DNA of 64,000 nucleotides from Jeongeupia sp. HS-3. Lineage in GTDB: Bacteria; Pseudomonadota; Gammaproteobacteria; Burkholderiales; Chitinibacteraceae. Below are positions 45,479-53,725 of the stretch, in pieces. Every line of letters starts with the position of its first letter. Position 1 is the first letter of the stretch. The stretch lies in assembly GCF_015140455.1 (NCBI RefSeq), contig NZ_AP024094.1, positions 372,001 through 436,000 on the forward strand, given 5' to 3'. The position numbers were made by a program, and so were the translations under genes. Under the pieces are notes generated by a model. The model did not search any database. It saw only the letters and a program-made list of their open reading frames with translations, and was not told the DNA's origin.

Positions 45479-46567
45479 ATGGGTGCATTGGCCATCAAGA
45501 ACGTCACCAAGCAGTTCGGTGACACGCATATTCTCAAAGGCATCGATATTCATATCGATGCGGGCCAGTTCCTGATTCTGGTCGGGCCATCGGGCTGCGG
45601 CAAGTCGACGTTGATGAACATCATCGCCGGACTGGAATCGCCGAGTAGCGGCGAAATCCATATCGCCGACCGCATCGTCAACGACGTGGCGCCGAAAGAT
45701 AGAGACATTGCGATGGTGTTCCAGAGCTATGCGCTGTACCCGACGATGAACGTGCGGCAGAACATCGCCTTTGGCCTGGAAACGCGTGGTGTGCCGAAGA
45801 AGGAGCAGGAAGAAGTGATTGCCCGCGTCGCCAAAATGCTGCAGATGGATCATTTGCTCGATCGCAAACCGGCGCAGCTATCCGGTGGTCAGCGTCAGCG
45901 CGTGGCGATGGGGCGGGCGCTGGCGCGCAACCCCAAGCTGTTCCTGTTCGACGAGCCGCTCTCCAACCTCGACGCCAAGCTGCGCGTCGAAATGCGTACC
46001 GAAATCAAGCAGCTGCATCACCGGTTGAAAACCACCATCGTCTACGTCACACACGACCAGATCGAGGCGATGACGCTCGGCGACAAGATCGCGGTAATGA
46101 AGGATGGCGTGATCCAGCAGTTCGGCAGCCCGCAGGATATCTACGACACGCCGGCCAATCTGTTTGTCGCCGGTTTTATCGGTTCGCCGTCGATGAACTT
46201 CATTCCGGTGCATCTGGCCCGCGAAGGCGGCGCGATCGGCGTCAGCCTGCAAAGCGACGAAGCCGCATGCTTCGTGCCCTTGGTCGATGGCGGACGTTAC
46301 GCCGAGCATGTCGGCAAACGGGTGATCGTCGGCATTCGTCCGGAGCAATGGGAGGTGTCCAGCGATGAGGTTGGGTTGGCGTGCAAGGTGCATCTGACCG
46401 AGCCGACCGGGCCGGACACCATCGTGTTTACCCAGGTCAATGGCATCGAGGTACAAGCCAGGCTGCACCCGCGCGATGCGCGTGCGCCCGGTGCGGTGCT
46501 GCATCTGCGCCCGGACATGAGCAAGGCCGTGCTGTTTGATCCGGAGACCGAAGCGCGGATCGTCTGA
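45479..46567 (+). CDS. gtsD: Sugar ABC transporter ATPase (MalK/UgpC-like)
   Basis: 362 residues. Walker A GPSGCGKST, Q-loop MVFQSYALYPTMNVRQNIAF, signature LSGGQRQRVAMGRALAR, Walker B LFLFDEPLSNLD, then the MalK-type regulatory/TOBE domain (FIGSPSMNFIPV, VGIRPEQWEV). It energises sugar import by GtsBC. Last gene of the four-gene operon. Databases may call it UgpC, since the ATPases of this group are very similar. Confidence 0.95.
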   Translation: MGALAIKNVTKQFGDTHILKGIDIHIDAGQFLILVGPSGCGKSTLMNIIAGLESPSSGEIHIADRIVNDVAPKDRDIAMVFQSYALYPTMNVRQNIAFGLETRGVPKKEQEEVIARVAKMLQMDHLLDRKPAQLSGGQRQRVAMGRALARNPKLFLFDEPLSNLDAKLRVEMRTEIKQLHHRLKTTIVYVTHDQIEAMTLGDKIAVMKDGVIQQFGSPQDIYDTPANLFVAGFIGSPSMNFIPVHLAREGGAIGVSLQSDEAACFVPLVDGGRYAEHVGKRVIVGIRPEQWEVSSDEVGLACKVHLTEPTGPDTIVFTQVNGIEVQARLHPRDARAPGAVLHLRPDMSKAVLFDPETEARIV

Positions 46568-46607
46568 CGTCCTGCCGGTGTTGCCTTCTGCGGCCATGGG
46601 ATATCGA

Positions 46608-46630
46608 CAGCCCCGTTTGGAGTGGGGCTG
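46608..46630. terminator. Hairpin between gtsD and recR
   Basis: CAGCCCC and GGGGCTG form a seven-base perfect stem with a nine-base loop in the 72-base convergent spacer. No T-run follows on either side, so it is a weak candidate for a shared terminator. Confidence 0.45.
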
Positions 46631-46639
46631 GCCGTGGTC

Positions 46640-47239
46640 TCAGAGCCCCCGGCGCTCGACCAGCGCTTGTGCCAGCGTGCTCGGGTCGACGTGTTCCAGC
46701 TCGCCGCCGACCGGCAGGCCACGGGCGATGCGCGACACCCTGAGGCCGCGCGCGCGCAGCGTTTCGGCCAGATAGTGCGCGGTCGCTTCGCCCTCGACGG
46801 TGAAGTTGGTCGCGAGGATGACTTCTTCGATTTCACCGTCGCAGGCGCGTTCGAGCAGACGCTCGAAAGCGATGTCCTTGGTGCCGATGCCATCGAGCGG
46901 ACTCAGCCTGCCCATCAACACAAAGTACAAGCCCTGATAGGCGAGTGTTTGCTCGATCATCAACAGATCGGTCGGCATCTCGACCACGCAAAGCTGGCGT
47001 GTATTGCGCTCGTCGTCCAGGCAGATCTCGCAAACGGCCGCTTCGGTAAAGGTATTGCAATGGCGGCAATGCTTGAGCGTGGCGATCGCGTATTCGATCG
47101 CGTGCGCCAGATTGGCGGCGCCGGCCTGATCGCGCTGCAGCAGGTAGTAGGCCATGCGGCTGGCCGATTTCGGCCCGACGCCGGGCAACACCTTGAGTGC
47201 CTGGATCAGTTGCTGAAGCGAAGAGGGGACGGTGGACAT
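46640..47239 (-). CDS. recR: Recombination mediator RecR
   Basis: 199 residues from ATG 47239, exactly the usual RecR size; the longer frame to 47362 runs into a palindromic element. N-terminal helix-hairpin-helix [20 protein letters not shown], four-Cys zinc finger [16 protein letters not shown], Toprim domain with [20 protein letters not shown], and the Walker-like C-terminal [19 protein letters not shown]. With RecF/RecO it loads RecA on gapped DNA. It ends the dnaX-ebfC-recR cluster, the widespread order. Confidence 0.97.
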   Translation of the reverse strand: MSTVPSSLQQLIQALKVLPGVGPKSASRMAYYLLQRDQAGAANLAHAIEYAIATLKHCRHCNTFTEAAVCEICLDDERNTRQLCVVEMPTDLLMIEQTLAYQGLYFVLMGRLSPLDGIGTKDIAFERLLERACDGEIEEVILATNFTVEGEATAHYLAETLRARGLRVSRIARGLPVGGELEHVDPSTLAQALVERRGL

Positions 47240-47266
47240 AGAAGAAGGAATTGAGCAACGATGCAT

Positions 47267-47411
47267 AGAATCTATCGCAGTAGGCGAGCGAGCCAAAGCA
47301 GTTTGTTCCCGCCCGAAGCACAGGAACCGGAATGGACATGGGTCCATGAGGATTCCGAGCATCGGACGGGGACAAAATGCGAAGGCGTAGCCGCCTAATC
47401 CGATAGATTCT
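47267..47411. repeat. 145-bp palindromic MITE-like element between ebfC and recR
   Basis: Terminal arms AGAATCTATCG and CGATAGATTCT are perfect 11-base inverted repeats; the match resumes as TAGGCG further in. Almost the whole interior is also self-complementary: TTTGTTCCCG faces CGGGGACAAA, GGAA faces TTCC, and ATGGAC faces GTCCAT around an ATGG loop (47331-47346). So the 145 bases can fold into one imperfect hairpin. The right end touches the ebfC stop codon and the left end is 27 bases before the recR start. No open frame of note inside. It resembles small non-autonomous elements of the Correia kind in layout, not in sequence. Confidence 0.65.
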
Positions 47412-47740
47412 TAGAACGGCAGCTTGAAGCCCGGTGGCAACGGCAGGCCGGCGGTCATGCCGGACATGCGTTCCTGGCTGGTGGCCTCGGCCTTGCGCTG
47501 TGCGTCGTTGAACGCGGCGGCGATCAGGTCTTCGAGCATGTCCTTGTCGTCGGACAGCAGTGAATCATCGATGCTCACGCGCTTGACCGTGTGGCTGCAG
47601 GTCATGACGATCTTGACCATGCCGGCGCCGGCCTGACCTTCGACTTCAACGTTGGCGAGTTCTTCCTGCGCTTGCTGCATTTTTTCCTGCATCTTCTGCG
47701 CTTGTTGCATCAGTTGGCCAATGCCACCCTTGTTGAACAT
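47411..47740 (-). CDS. ebfC: YbaB/EbfC family nucleoid-associated protein
   Basis: 109 residues from ATG 47740, with CAGGAG eight bases upstream. The sequence [20 protein letters not shown] and [20 protein letters not shown] are typical, with a Met/Pro-rich tail ending KLPF. It is a small dimeric DNA-binding protein found between dnaX and recR in most bacteria. Its stop codon overlaps the end of the palindromic element. Confidence 0.96.
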   Translation of the reverse strand: MFNKGGIGQLMQQAQKMQEKMQQAQEELANVEVEGQAGAGMVKIVMTCSHTVKRVSIDDSLLSDDKDMLEDLIAAAFNDAQRKAEATSQERMSGMTAGLPLPPGFKLPF

Positions 47741-47777
47741 GGTTGTGCTCCTGAGATGAAAATCGACAGCGGGGCTG

Positions 47778-49565
47778 TCAGAGTGGTTTGATCGAATCGG
47801 GCAGGACGGTGGCGTCAAAATCGCGCACCAGCGCCTGTACGAAAGGATCGTTCTGGATTTCGGTTTCGGCTTCGTTCTGGCGCTGTTCTTTCTCGCGCAT
47901 CATGTGCGCCGCCGGCGTATCGCCGCTGGCTTCGCCCATGGTTACGATCAGCTGGATCGGTTTGTCGAAGTACTGGATCAGCGCTTCGCGCAGTTTGTCC
48001 TGAAAGTCACGCGTTGCCACCGCGCGGTGCACATCGGCAACCAGTAGCTCGAAGCGGTCTTCGCTCCAACTGACGAGTTGGGCATTTTGCGCCAGCATGC
48101 CGGCAGCGCCGAGTTTGAGCTGGCCGACCAGTGCGCGCCAATCGCCATCGAATGCGGCGGGTGCTTGTTCGACGACAGGTGCCGCATCCGGCTCGGGGAA
48201 GGGCTCGCGCGGTGCTGGTTCGTTCGCCGGTGCGGCGTCTTCCCACGGTGGCGTATCGCGTTGTGCCGGTACTTCAACCGGCGCAGGCTGGGCTGGAGTC
48301 GGAGTCGGAGTCGGAGTCGGAGTCGGAGTCGGAGTCGGAGTCGGAGTCGGAGTCGGAGTCGGAGTCGGAGTCGGAGTCGGAGTCGGAGTCGGAGCGGCAG
48401 GCGCTACGACTGCTACTGCCGCCGGGCGCGGAATTTGCGCCGTTTCGCCACGGCTTGGCAGCCTGGCCAGCGTGCCAGCGTCGCTTGGGGCAAAGGCCAG
48501 CATCCGCAGCAGCGTCATGGTGAAGCCGGCGTATTCGTCCGGCGCCAGCGGCAGATCGCGCCGGCCGTGCAGGGCGATCTGGTAATAGAGTTGCGCATCT
48601 TCAGGCGTCATCGCCGCAGCCAGCGCCATAATCGCGTCACGCGCAGGCAGATCGTCGGCCAGCGCGCCCGGCACCATTTGGGCGACGGCGATTTGCTGCA
48701 GCAGATGCGACAGTTCGCCAAGCGCGGCCTCGAACGACAAGCCACGGCCGGAAATCGCATCGGCGGTCGCCAGCAGTGCCGCGCCGTCACGCGCCAGCAG
48801 CGCTTGCAGCAGCTCGAACAGATAGCCCTGATCGACGGCGCCGAGCATGGCCCGAACGCCGGCTTCGTCAACGCGACCGGCCCCATAGGCAATGGCCTGA
48901 TCGAGCAAGGAAAGCGCGTCGCGCATCGAGCCGTTGGCGGCGTGGCCGAGTATCGGCAGCGCGCCGGGCTCGAACGCAATCTGTTCGGCGTCGAGCACCT
49001 TGTGCAGATGGCCGGAGACCTGTTGCGGCGTCATCTGCCGCAAGGAGAACTGCAGGCAACGGCTCAGCACCGTGATCGGCACCTTCTGCGGGTCGGTGGT
49101 CGCGAGGATGAATTTGACGTGGCCCGGCGGCTCTTCCAGCGTTTTCAGCATCGCGTTGAAGGCGCTCTTGGAGAGCATGTGCACTTCATCGATGATGTAC
49201 ACTTTGAACCGCCCGGCGGTCGGCGCGTACTGTGCGTTGTCGAGCACTTCGCGGATGTTGTCGATGCCGGTGTTGGACGCCGCGTCGATCTCCAAGAGGT
49301 CGACAAAACGCCCCGCGTCGATCTGCGTACACGCGCCGCACACGCCACACGGCTCGGACGTGATGCCGGTCTCGCAATTGAGCGCCTTGGCCATGATTCG
49401 CGCGATGGTCGTCTTGCCGACGCCGCGCGTGCCGGTGAGCAGATAGGCGTGATGCAGGCGCCCGTTCGCGAAGGCGTTCGCGAGTGCCTTGATCACATGC
49501 TCCTGGCCCACGAGCTGGGCGAAGGTCTTGGGGCGCCACTTGCGGGCGAGAACTTGATAAGCCAT
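47778..49565 (-). CDS. dnaX: DNA polymerase III subunit gamma/tau
   Basis: 595 residues. AAA+ clamp-loader core: [15 protein letters not shown], Walker [14 protein letters not shown], four-Cys zinc module ([16 protein letters not shown]), Walker B/DExx [15 protein letters not shown], sensor 1 [19 protein letters not shown]. Domain III follows. A low-complexity linker of 16-17 Thr-Pro units (encoded by bases 48295-48394) leads to the tau-type C-terminal region ([20 protein letters not shown]). It loads the sliding clamp and tethers polymerase cores. I saw no evident frameshift site for a short gamma form. First gene of dnaX-ebfC-recR. Confidence 0.97.
   Translation of the reverse strand: MAYQVLARKWRPKTFAQLVGQEHVIKALANAFANGRLHHAYLLTGTRGVGKTTIARIMAKALNCETGITSEPCGVCGACTQIDAGRFVDLLEIDAASNTGIDNIREVLDNAQYAPTAGRFKVYIIDEVHMLSKSAFNAMLKTLEEPPGHVKFILATTDPQKVPITVLSRCLQFSLRQMTPQQVSGHLHKVLDAEQIAFEPGALPILGHAANGSMRDALSLLDQAIAYGAGRVDEAGVRAMLGAVDQGYLFELLQALLARDGAALLATADAISGRGLSFEAALGELSHLLQQIAVAQMVPGALADDLPARDAIMALAAAMTPEDAQLYYQIALHGRRDLPLAPDEYAGFTMTLLRMLAFAPSDAGTLARLPSRGETAQIPRPAAVAVVAPAAPTPTPTPTPTPTPTPTPTPTPTPTPTPTPTPTPAQPAPVEVPAQRDTPPWEDAAPANEPAPREPFPEPDAAPVVEQAPAAFDGDWRALVGQLKLGAAGMLAQNAQLVSWSEDRFELLVADVHRAVATRDFQDKLREALIQYFDKPIQLIVTMGEASGDTPAAHMMREKEQRQNEAETEIQNDPFVQALVRDFDATVLPDSIKPL
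48295..48394 (+). repeat. Hexanucleotide microsatellite (GGAGTC)x16 inside dnaX
   Basis: Sixteen exact tandem copies of GGAGTC (48295-48390) followed by a partial unit. On the coding strand they encode alternating Thr-Pro. The perfect DNA identity, not just amino-acid identity, points to slippage expansion; copy changes would keep the reading frame. Confidence 0.97.
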
Positions 49566-49581
49566 GCCCGGATTCTAACAG

Positions 49582-49794
49582 ATGCCCAACCCAGACAATC
49601 AGCTCCTGCCCGATTTCCCTCCCGACGATCCACCACCCGAGCCGCCGTTCGAGCCCGCGCTGGAAGAGTGCTGTGGCAGCGGCTGCGAGCCGTGCATTTT
49701 CGACACTTATGCCGAGGCGCTGCATGCGTATCGGCGCGCCTATGCGGCGTGGTTGCTGCGCCATCCCGAGTTCAAGGATTTACCCAGCCGATGA
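49582..49794 (+). CDS. Small Cys-rich protein, oxidoreductase-like domain
   Basis: 70 residues. An acidic, Pro-rich start (PDFPPDDPPPEPPFEP) is followed by CCGSGCEPCIFDTYAEALHA, the Cys-rich pattern of the oxidoreductase-like domain family (PF09791 in my memory), also found in eukaryotic proteins. The four Cys could bind a metal; no enzyme activity is established to my knowledge. It is divergent from dnaX by 16 bases and its stop overlaps the dacB start (ATGA), so the two are translationally coupled. Confidence 0.82.
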   Translation: MPNPDNQLLPDFPPDDPPPEPPFEPALEECCGSGCEPCIFDTYAEALHAYRRAYAAWLLRHPEFKDLPSR

Positions 49795-51218
49795 AACGCG
49801 CCCTGCTGTTCTTGCTGTTGTGTTCCGGCGCCGCGACCGCCGCCTTGCCGGCCGAGGTTGAATCGGCCTTGGCCAAGGCCGGCGTGCCGGCATCGGCCTT
49901 GGCGGCGGCGATTCTGCCGGTGGATGGCGGCGCGGCGGTGCTGCTGGAAAACGCCGGCCGGCCGATGAATCCGGCGTCGACGATGAAGCTGGTCACGACC
50001 TGGTCGGCGCTGAACCTGCTCGGCCCGGCATACAGCTGGAAAACCCAGCTGCTGTCCGATGCGCCGGCGGTGAATGGCGTGCTCAACGGGCCGCTGTATC
50101 TGAAAGGCAGTGGCGACCCGAAACTGACGTTCGAGCGGATGTGGCTCTTGGTGCGCGAACTGCGCGCCGCCGGCATCAGCGATCTGCGCGGTGATCTGGT
50201 GCTCGACCGCAGCGCGTTCAGGCTGCCGGCGGCGACGTCGGCGTTTGACGATGACAGCGACGAATCCGGCCAGCCCTATCTGGTGCCGCCCGATGCGCTG
50301 ACCAGCAATTTCGGCAGTGTGCGCTTGATGTTGCGCAGCGACGCGAACGGCGTGCGCGCAACGCTGGAACCGGCGCTCGACCGGGTTCGGCTCGACAGCA
50401 GTATCAAGCTCGGGCCAGGCGCGAATTGCGCGGCGTGGAAGGATGGCGTCCAGCTCAAGATCAACGATGCCGGCCCGCAGGCCAGCGTCAGCATCACCGG
50501 GCGTTTTCCGTCGGACTGCGCCGGTGATCGCTACTTTGCCGTGCTTGATGCCAAGTCTTATACCGCCAGCCTGTTCCGCTCGCTATGGCAGGAGCAGGGC
50601 GGGCGCTTCAGCGGCCAGGTGCGCGATGGCGTCGCGCCGCTGCAGGCCAGGGTGCTGGCGAGCAGTGTCTCGCCGCCGCTGACCGAGATGGTTCGGGACA
50701 TCAACAAGTTCAGCAACAACCTGATGGCGCGGCAGTTGTTCCTGACCCTGGGCGCCACCGCGCCGGAAGACGGGCGCGACACCGTGACCGCCGCCGACAT
50801 GCGCGTGCGCGGCTGGCTGCAGCAACAGGGGCTGGCCATGCCCGAGTTGCGGCTGGAAAACGGTGCCGGTTTGTCCCGGGTCGAGCGCATCAGCGCCGAG
50901 CACCTGGGACAGATGCTGGTGTCGGCCTACCGCAGCCCGCTGGCGCCCGAGTTCATCTCATCGCTGCCCATCGTCGGCATCGACGGCACGATGAAAAAGC
51001 GCCTCAAGAATGAAGCCGGTGCCGCGCATATCAAGACCGGCACGCTGAAGGACGTGCGCGCGGTGGCCGGCTATGTGCGCGATCAGCAGGGGCGTGACTG
51101 GGTCGTGGTCGCGCTGCTGAACCACCCGAAAGCACCCGGCGCAATGCCGGTGCTCGATGCCTTGCTGCGCTGGGTGGCCGCCCGGCAATCCGCCGAGATC
51201 GCCGCACTGCGTTCCTGA
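49791..51218 (+). CDS. dacB: D-alanyl-D-alanine carboxypeptidase/endopeptidase (PBP4 type)
   Basis: 475 residues from ATG 49791. Signal peptide MKRALLFLLLCSGAATAALP. The three penicillin-binding motifs are complete: S63-x-x-K66 in NPASTMKLV, SNN in INKFSNNLMARQL, and KTG in HIKTGTLKDV. The long insert between SxxK and SxN is typical of PBP4/DacB. It trims or cleaves peptidoglycan cross-links in the periplasm. A very long overlapping open frame covers this gene and dnaX antisense, but only this part is coding. Confidence 0.95.
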   Translation: MKRALLFLLLCSGAATAALPAEVESALAKAGVPASALAAAILPVDGGAAVLLENAGRPMNPASTMKLVTTWSALNLLGPAYSWKTQLLSDAPAVNGVLNGPLYLKGSGDPKLTFERMWLLVRELRAAGISDLRGDLVLDRSAFRLPAATSAFDDDSDESGQPYLVPPDALTSNFGSVRLMLRSDANGVRATLEPALDRVRLDSSIKLGPGANCAAWKDGVQLKINDAGPQASVSITGRFPSDCAGDRYFAVLDAKSYTASLFRSLWQEQGGRFSGQVRDGVAPLQARVLASSVSPPLTEMVRDINKFSNNLMARQLFLTLGATAPEDGRDTVTAADMRVRGWLQQQGLAMPELRLENGAGLSRVERISAEHLGQMLVSAYRSPLAPEFISSLPIVGIDGTMKKRLKNEAGAAHIKTGTLKDVRAVAGYVRDQQGRDWVVVALLNHPKAPGAMPVLDALLRWVAARQSAEIAALRS

Positions 51219-51251
51219 GCCGCCGCCCCGCGCCTGTTGCGGGGCGGCGGC
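51219..51251 (+). terminator. Hairpin terminator after dacB
   Basis: Thirteen-base perfect stem GCCGCCGCCCCGC/GCGGGGCGGCGGC with loop GCCTGTT, starting right after the stop, followed by GCTTTTGG. Confidence 0.85.
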
Positions 51252-51850
51252 GCTTTTGGCTTGCTCACCACGCCGAATATGGAACGGGCAACGCATGCAG
51301 TCGGCTGGCGCAATCACTTCAAATATCCGGTACAGGTTCGCTGTCCCGGATTAAAGATGCTTTAAAAGCGCCAATGAGCGGCGCGGTCGAACCCCTCGCG
51401 CTGGGGGCGGCCTTGCTCGTACTTTCATCACACGCTTATCCAGTATCGATCTGTTGATCGGATCGTGATGACGCCTCTTTATGTTCTTCCAAATCAATGC
51501 CTTGTTTGCTTACTTGTCAGCCCGATTCGGTCTTGCCGACGATGGTTCTTTTTCTGTTGTTATTACGAAAATTACTGACAATAGTTCGGTGATTTTTGTT
51601 GCTGAATATTTCCAATTACTTTCTGTACGCTGCCGATTTTTTTTAGCGTTAATTGAAAGTTCATATTCGGCGCCGCGCCAGAGCTGGTGCGGCCTTTCCT
51701 GTTAATTCTAATATTAGCCAATACTGACTTATTCGTTTGTCATTGTGATGCAACAGATGGCGTGGCATTCTGCGGACCATAAAACCAATAAGCGTAATTA
51801 TCAAATCAGGCGATTGTAAATTAATCAGTTACTTATATTAGGAGTTTGTC
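51252..51850 (+). promoter_or_regulatory. 600-base leader of the PEP-CTERM gene
   Basis: No credible gene is seen. The first part has an 11-base stem with one mismatch (ATCCGGTACAG / CTGTCCCGGAT, loop GTTCG, 51325-51351) and a small dyad CGATC-TGTT-GATCG near 51448-51461. From about 51480 onwards the sequence becomes strongly AT-rich up to the gene, with GGAG just before ATG 51851. The length suggests a regulated promoter or long 5' untranslated region. I found no convincing sigma-54 site. Confidence 0.5.
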
Positions 51851-52342
51851 ATGAAAGGCATGAAAGTTTTGGCTGCGGCCACCATGTTTTTTGCAGCAAG
51901 CCTTAGCCACGCTGCGTTCAGCAAGACCTATGCGCTGGATGCCGGTGCATTTGCGTCGAGCGATGTCTTCGCGGTCGCTGGCCCGTCGAAGCTGACCTTT
52001 GATCTGACCCCAACCAGCGCGATCGGCGAATTGGCGAATCTGTTTGCCGTGAATTTCCAGCTCTCGCCGGTTGCCGGCTTGCTGGATCTCAAGAGCGTGG
52101 TGTTTAACCCGGGTACACGCAGCTACAGCGGTAGCTTCGATCTGCCAAGCGCGGGCACTTATTCGGCGTTCTTTGCCGTCAACAAGAGCGCGAACTGGCT
52201 GGGTACTTTGAAGCTCAACGTGGCATCGGTGGCGGCGCCGGTGCCGGAGCCTGAAACCTATGCCCTGATGGGTGCTGGTTTGCTCGGCGTGCTGCTGTCG
52301 CGTCGTCGCAAGCAACGCGCCACTGGCGTTGCTGCCGCTTGA
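51851..52342 (+). CDS. PEP-CTERM sorting-domain protein
   Basis: 163 residues. Signal peptide (MKGMKVLAAATMFFAASLSH-A) and a C-terminal sorting signal: VPEPETYALMGAGLLGVLLS followed by RRRK, the Pro-Glu-Pro motif, hydrophobic helix and basic cluster recognised by exosortases. The middle is Ser/Ala-rich beta-type sequence with no known domain. A ten-residue tail after the basic cluster is slightly unusual. It is probably cut and released or anchored by XrtB, encoded at 59132-60001, and delivered to the exopolysaccharide matrix. Confidence 0.92.
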   Translation: MKGMKVLAAATMFFAASLSHAAFSKTYALDAGAFASSDVFAVAGPSKLTFDLTPTSAIGELANLFAVNFQLSPVAGLLDLKSVVFNPGTRSYSGSFDLPSAGTYSAFFAVNKSANWLGTLKLNVASVAAPVPEPETYALMGAGLLGVLLSRRRKQRATGVAAA

Positions 52343-52505
52343 TCTCGTACTGATGCAGTGCGGTGCAAGCTTGCGGCAACGCGAGCTTGCACCTTTTCCG
52401 GCCAGAAGCCGGAGCAGCTTCAGAGCTGTGTTGGCCGTGGTTTTTACGTCGGGGAGTGATGAGATTTTGCGTGTATCAAGGTTCGGACGCCGGCAACAAG
52501 ACGTC

Positions 52506-53672
52506 GTGAACGTTCGGGCAAGCATTCTGATCCTGATCGGCGTGTTTGCGCTGGGGGGCTATGCCCGGGCCGCCGTTGATGACAGCGATTTTATTGTCGC
52601 CTACGCCGATGTCTCCACCGTGTTCGACAGCAACGTGTTTCGTTTGGCCGATGCCGTGCCGGCCTCGCAATACGGCGGTAGCAAGTCGGACACGATCATT
52701 GATCCACGTATTGGTTTTCGCATGAACTGGCCGCTGTCCCGGCAGCAGCTTGTGCTGGAAGCAGAAGTCTCCCGGCCGAGTTATTTGCAACATCAGCAGC
52801 TCGATTACGTCGGCTGGCAAGCGCTGGCCGCTTGGGATTGGCAATTGGGTAGCGATTTATCCGGGCGCCTGAGTTATGGCGACGATCGTTCGCTGTCCGA
52901 GTTCGAGGATGTGATGTTGGGCGTGAAGGATTTGGTGAGGCAGCAACGCGGTGATTTATCGGCCGCATACGCGCTGACCTCCAACTGGGCGCTGCTTGCC
53001 TCGCTGGGGCTGAGCGAACAGCAGCATGACCGGCGCGACTATCTGGATCTGCGCCAGGAGAACGCCAGTGGCGGCGTGCGTTATCGCAGTGACTTGGGCA
53101 GCGAGTTGTCGGTGTCGCTGGATTATCTGCGGGTCGACTATCTCCAGGATTTATGGCTGCTGCCGGCCGATGAGCGTGGTTATCGGCAGTGGATGGCCAA
53201 GTTGGGCGGTGTGTGGCCGCTGAGTGCCAAGACGACGCTGCGCGCCAATTATGGCGTCACCAGCTGGAAGTACCGCTTTGATAGCGAATGGCAGCGCAGC
53301 CCCACCGGCGGCCTTGGCTTGGCGTGGCAGGCGAGCGAAAAGACGCGTTTGTACGCCGATTTTCAGCGCTCGTTCGAGGCGCCGGGGCAAAACATCGGGC
53401 GCAACTTGCTGGAGAACTATCGCGTCGGCGCCAACTGGCAAGCGACTAGCCGGACCGGACTCGAGTTGTCGTGGCGGCGCGAGGATAAACAAGTGCGGCA
53501 GGTGCTGGCCTACAGCGATCAGAGCGACTTCTGGCGTCTGGGGCTGAGCTATCGGCCGGATGCGGCGCTGCAAGTGTCTTTGTATGCGCAGTACCAGGCA
53601 CGTCATTCGCAGCTGCCGGGCAACGACTATCAGGCCTCGCAGCTTGGTATCGATCTCAAGCTGCAGTACTGA
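52506..53672 (+). CDS. epsL: EpsL-type outer-membrane beta-barrel of exopolysaccharide locus
   Basis: About 388 residues from the GTG at 52506, chosen because it gives a good signal peptide (NVRASILILIGVFALGGYAR-A); the true start is uncertain because the frame is open to 52272 and no ATG fits. The rest is rich in alternating aromatic/polar strands (NWALLASLGLSEQQHDRRDY, RLYADFQRSFEAPGQN) and ends in an aromatic Tyr, as outer-membrane barrels do. It matches the EpsL/putative exopolysaccharide biosynthesis barrel family that goes with exosortase B loci. Possible role in polymer export at the outer membrane. Confidence 0.78.
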   Translation: MNVRASILILIGVFALGGYARAAVDDSDFIVAYADVSTVFDSNVFRLADAVPASQYGGSKSDTIIDPRIGFRMNWPLSRQQLVLEAEVSRPSYLQHQQLDYVGWQALAAWDWQLGSDLSGRLSYGDDRSLSEFEDVMLGVKDLVRQQRGDLSAAYALTSNWALLASLGLSEQQHDRRDYLDLRQENASGGVRYRSDLGSELSVSLDYLRVDYLQDLWLLPADERGYRQWMAKLGGVWPLSAKTTLRANYGVTSWKYRFDSEWQRSPTGGLGLAWQASEKTRLYADFQRSFEAPGQNIGRNLLENYRVGANWQATSRTGLELSWRREDKQVRQVLAYSDQSDFWRLGLSYRPDAALQVSLYAQYQARHSQLPGNDYQASQLGIDLKLQY

Positions 53673-53725
53673 GCCGCAATGGTGTGGTGCAGATACAGGA
53701 AGTACGGAGTGGGAGGGGTGGGCAA

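Noticed and set aside
47267-47411. The element as a Neisseria Correia repeat
   Set aside because: The layout is similar, but the terminal sequence does not match the Correia ends as I remember them, and the flanks show no clear TA duplication.
48295-48394. Repeats that could suggest a CRISPR array
   Set aside because: Six-base units in direct tandem without spacers inside dnaX; this is a coding microsatellite.
48078-51218. A 1046-codon open frame on the plus strand across dnaX and dacB
   Set aside because: Its first half is antisense to dnaX and low-complexity; only the part from 49791 encodes a real protein (DacB).
51325-51351. T-arm-like GGTTCG stem suggesting a tRNA
   Set aside because: No acceptor, D or anticodon stems can be placed around it.
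51730-51790. A possible sigma-54 promoter (GG/GC spacing) before the PEP-CTERM gene
   Set aside because: The closest match has an 11-base instead of a ten-base spacing between GG and GC, so it does not meet the strict pattern.
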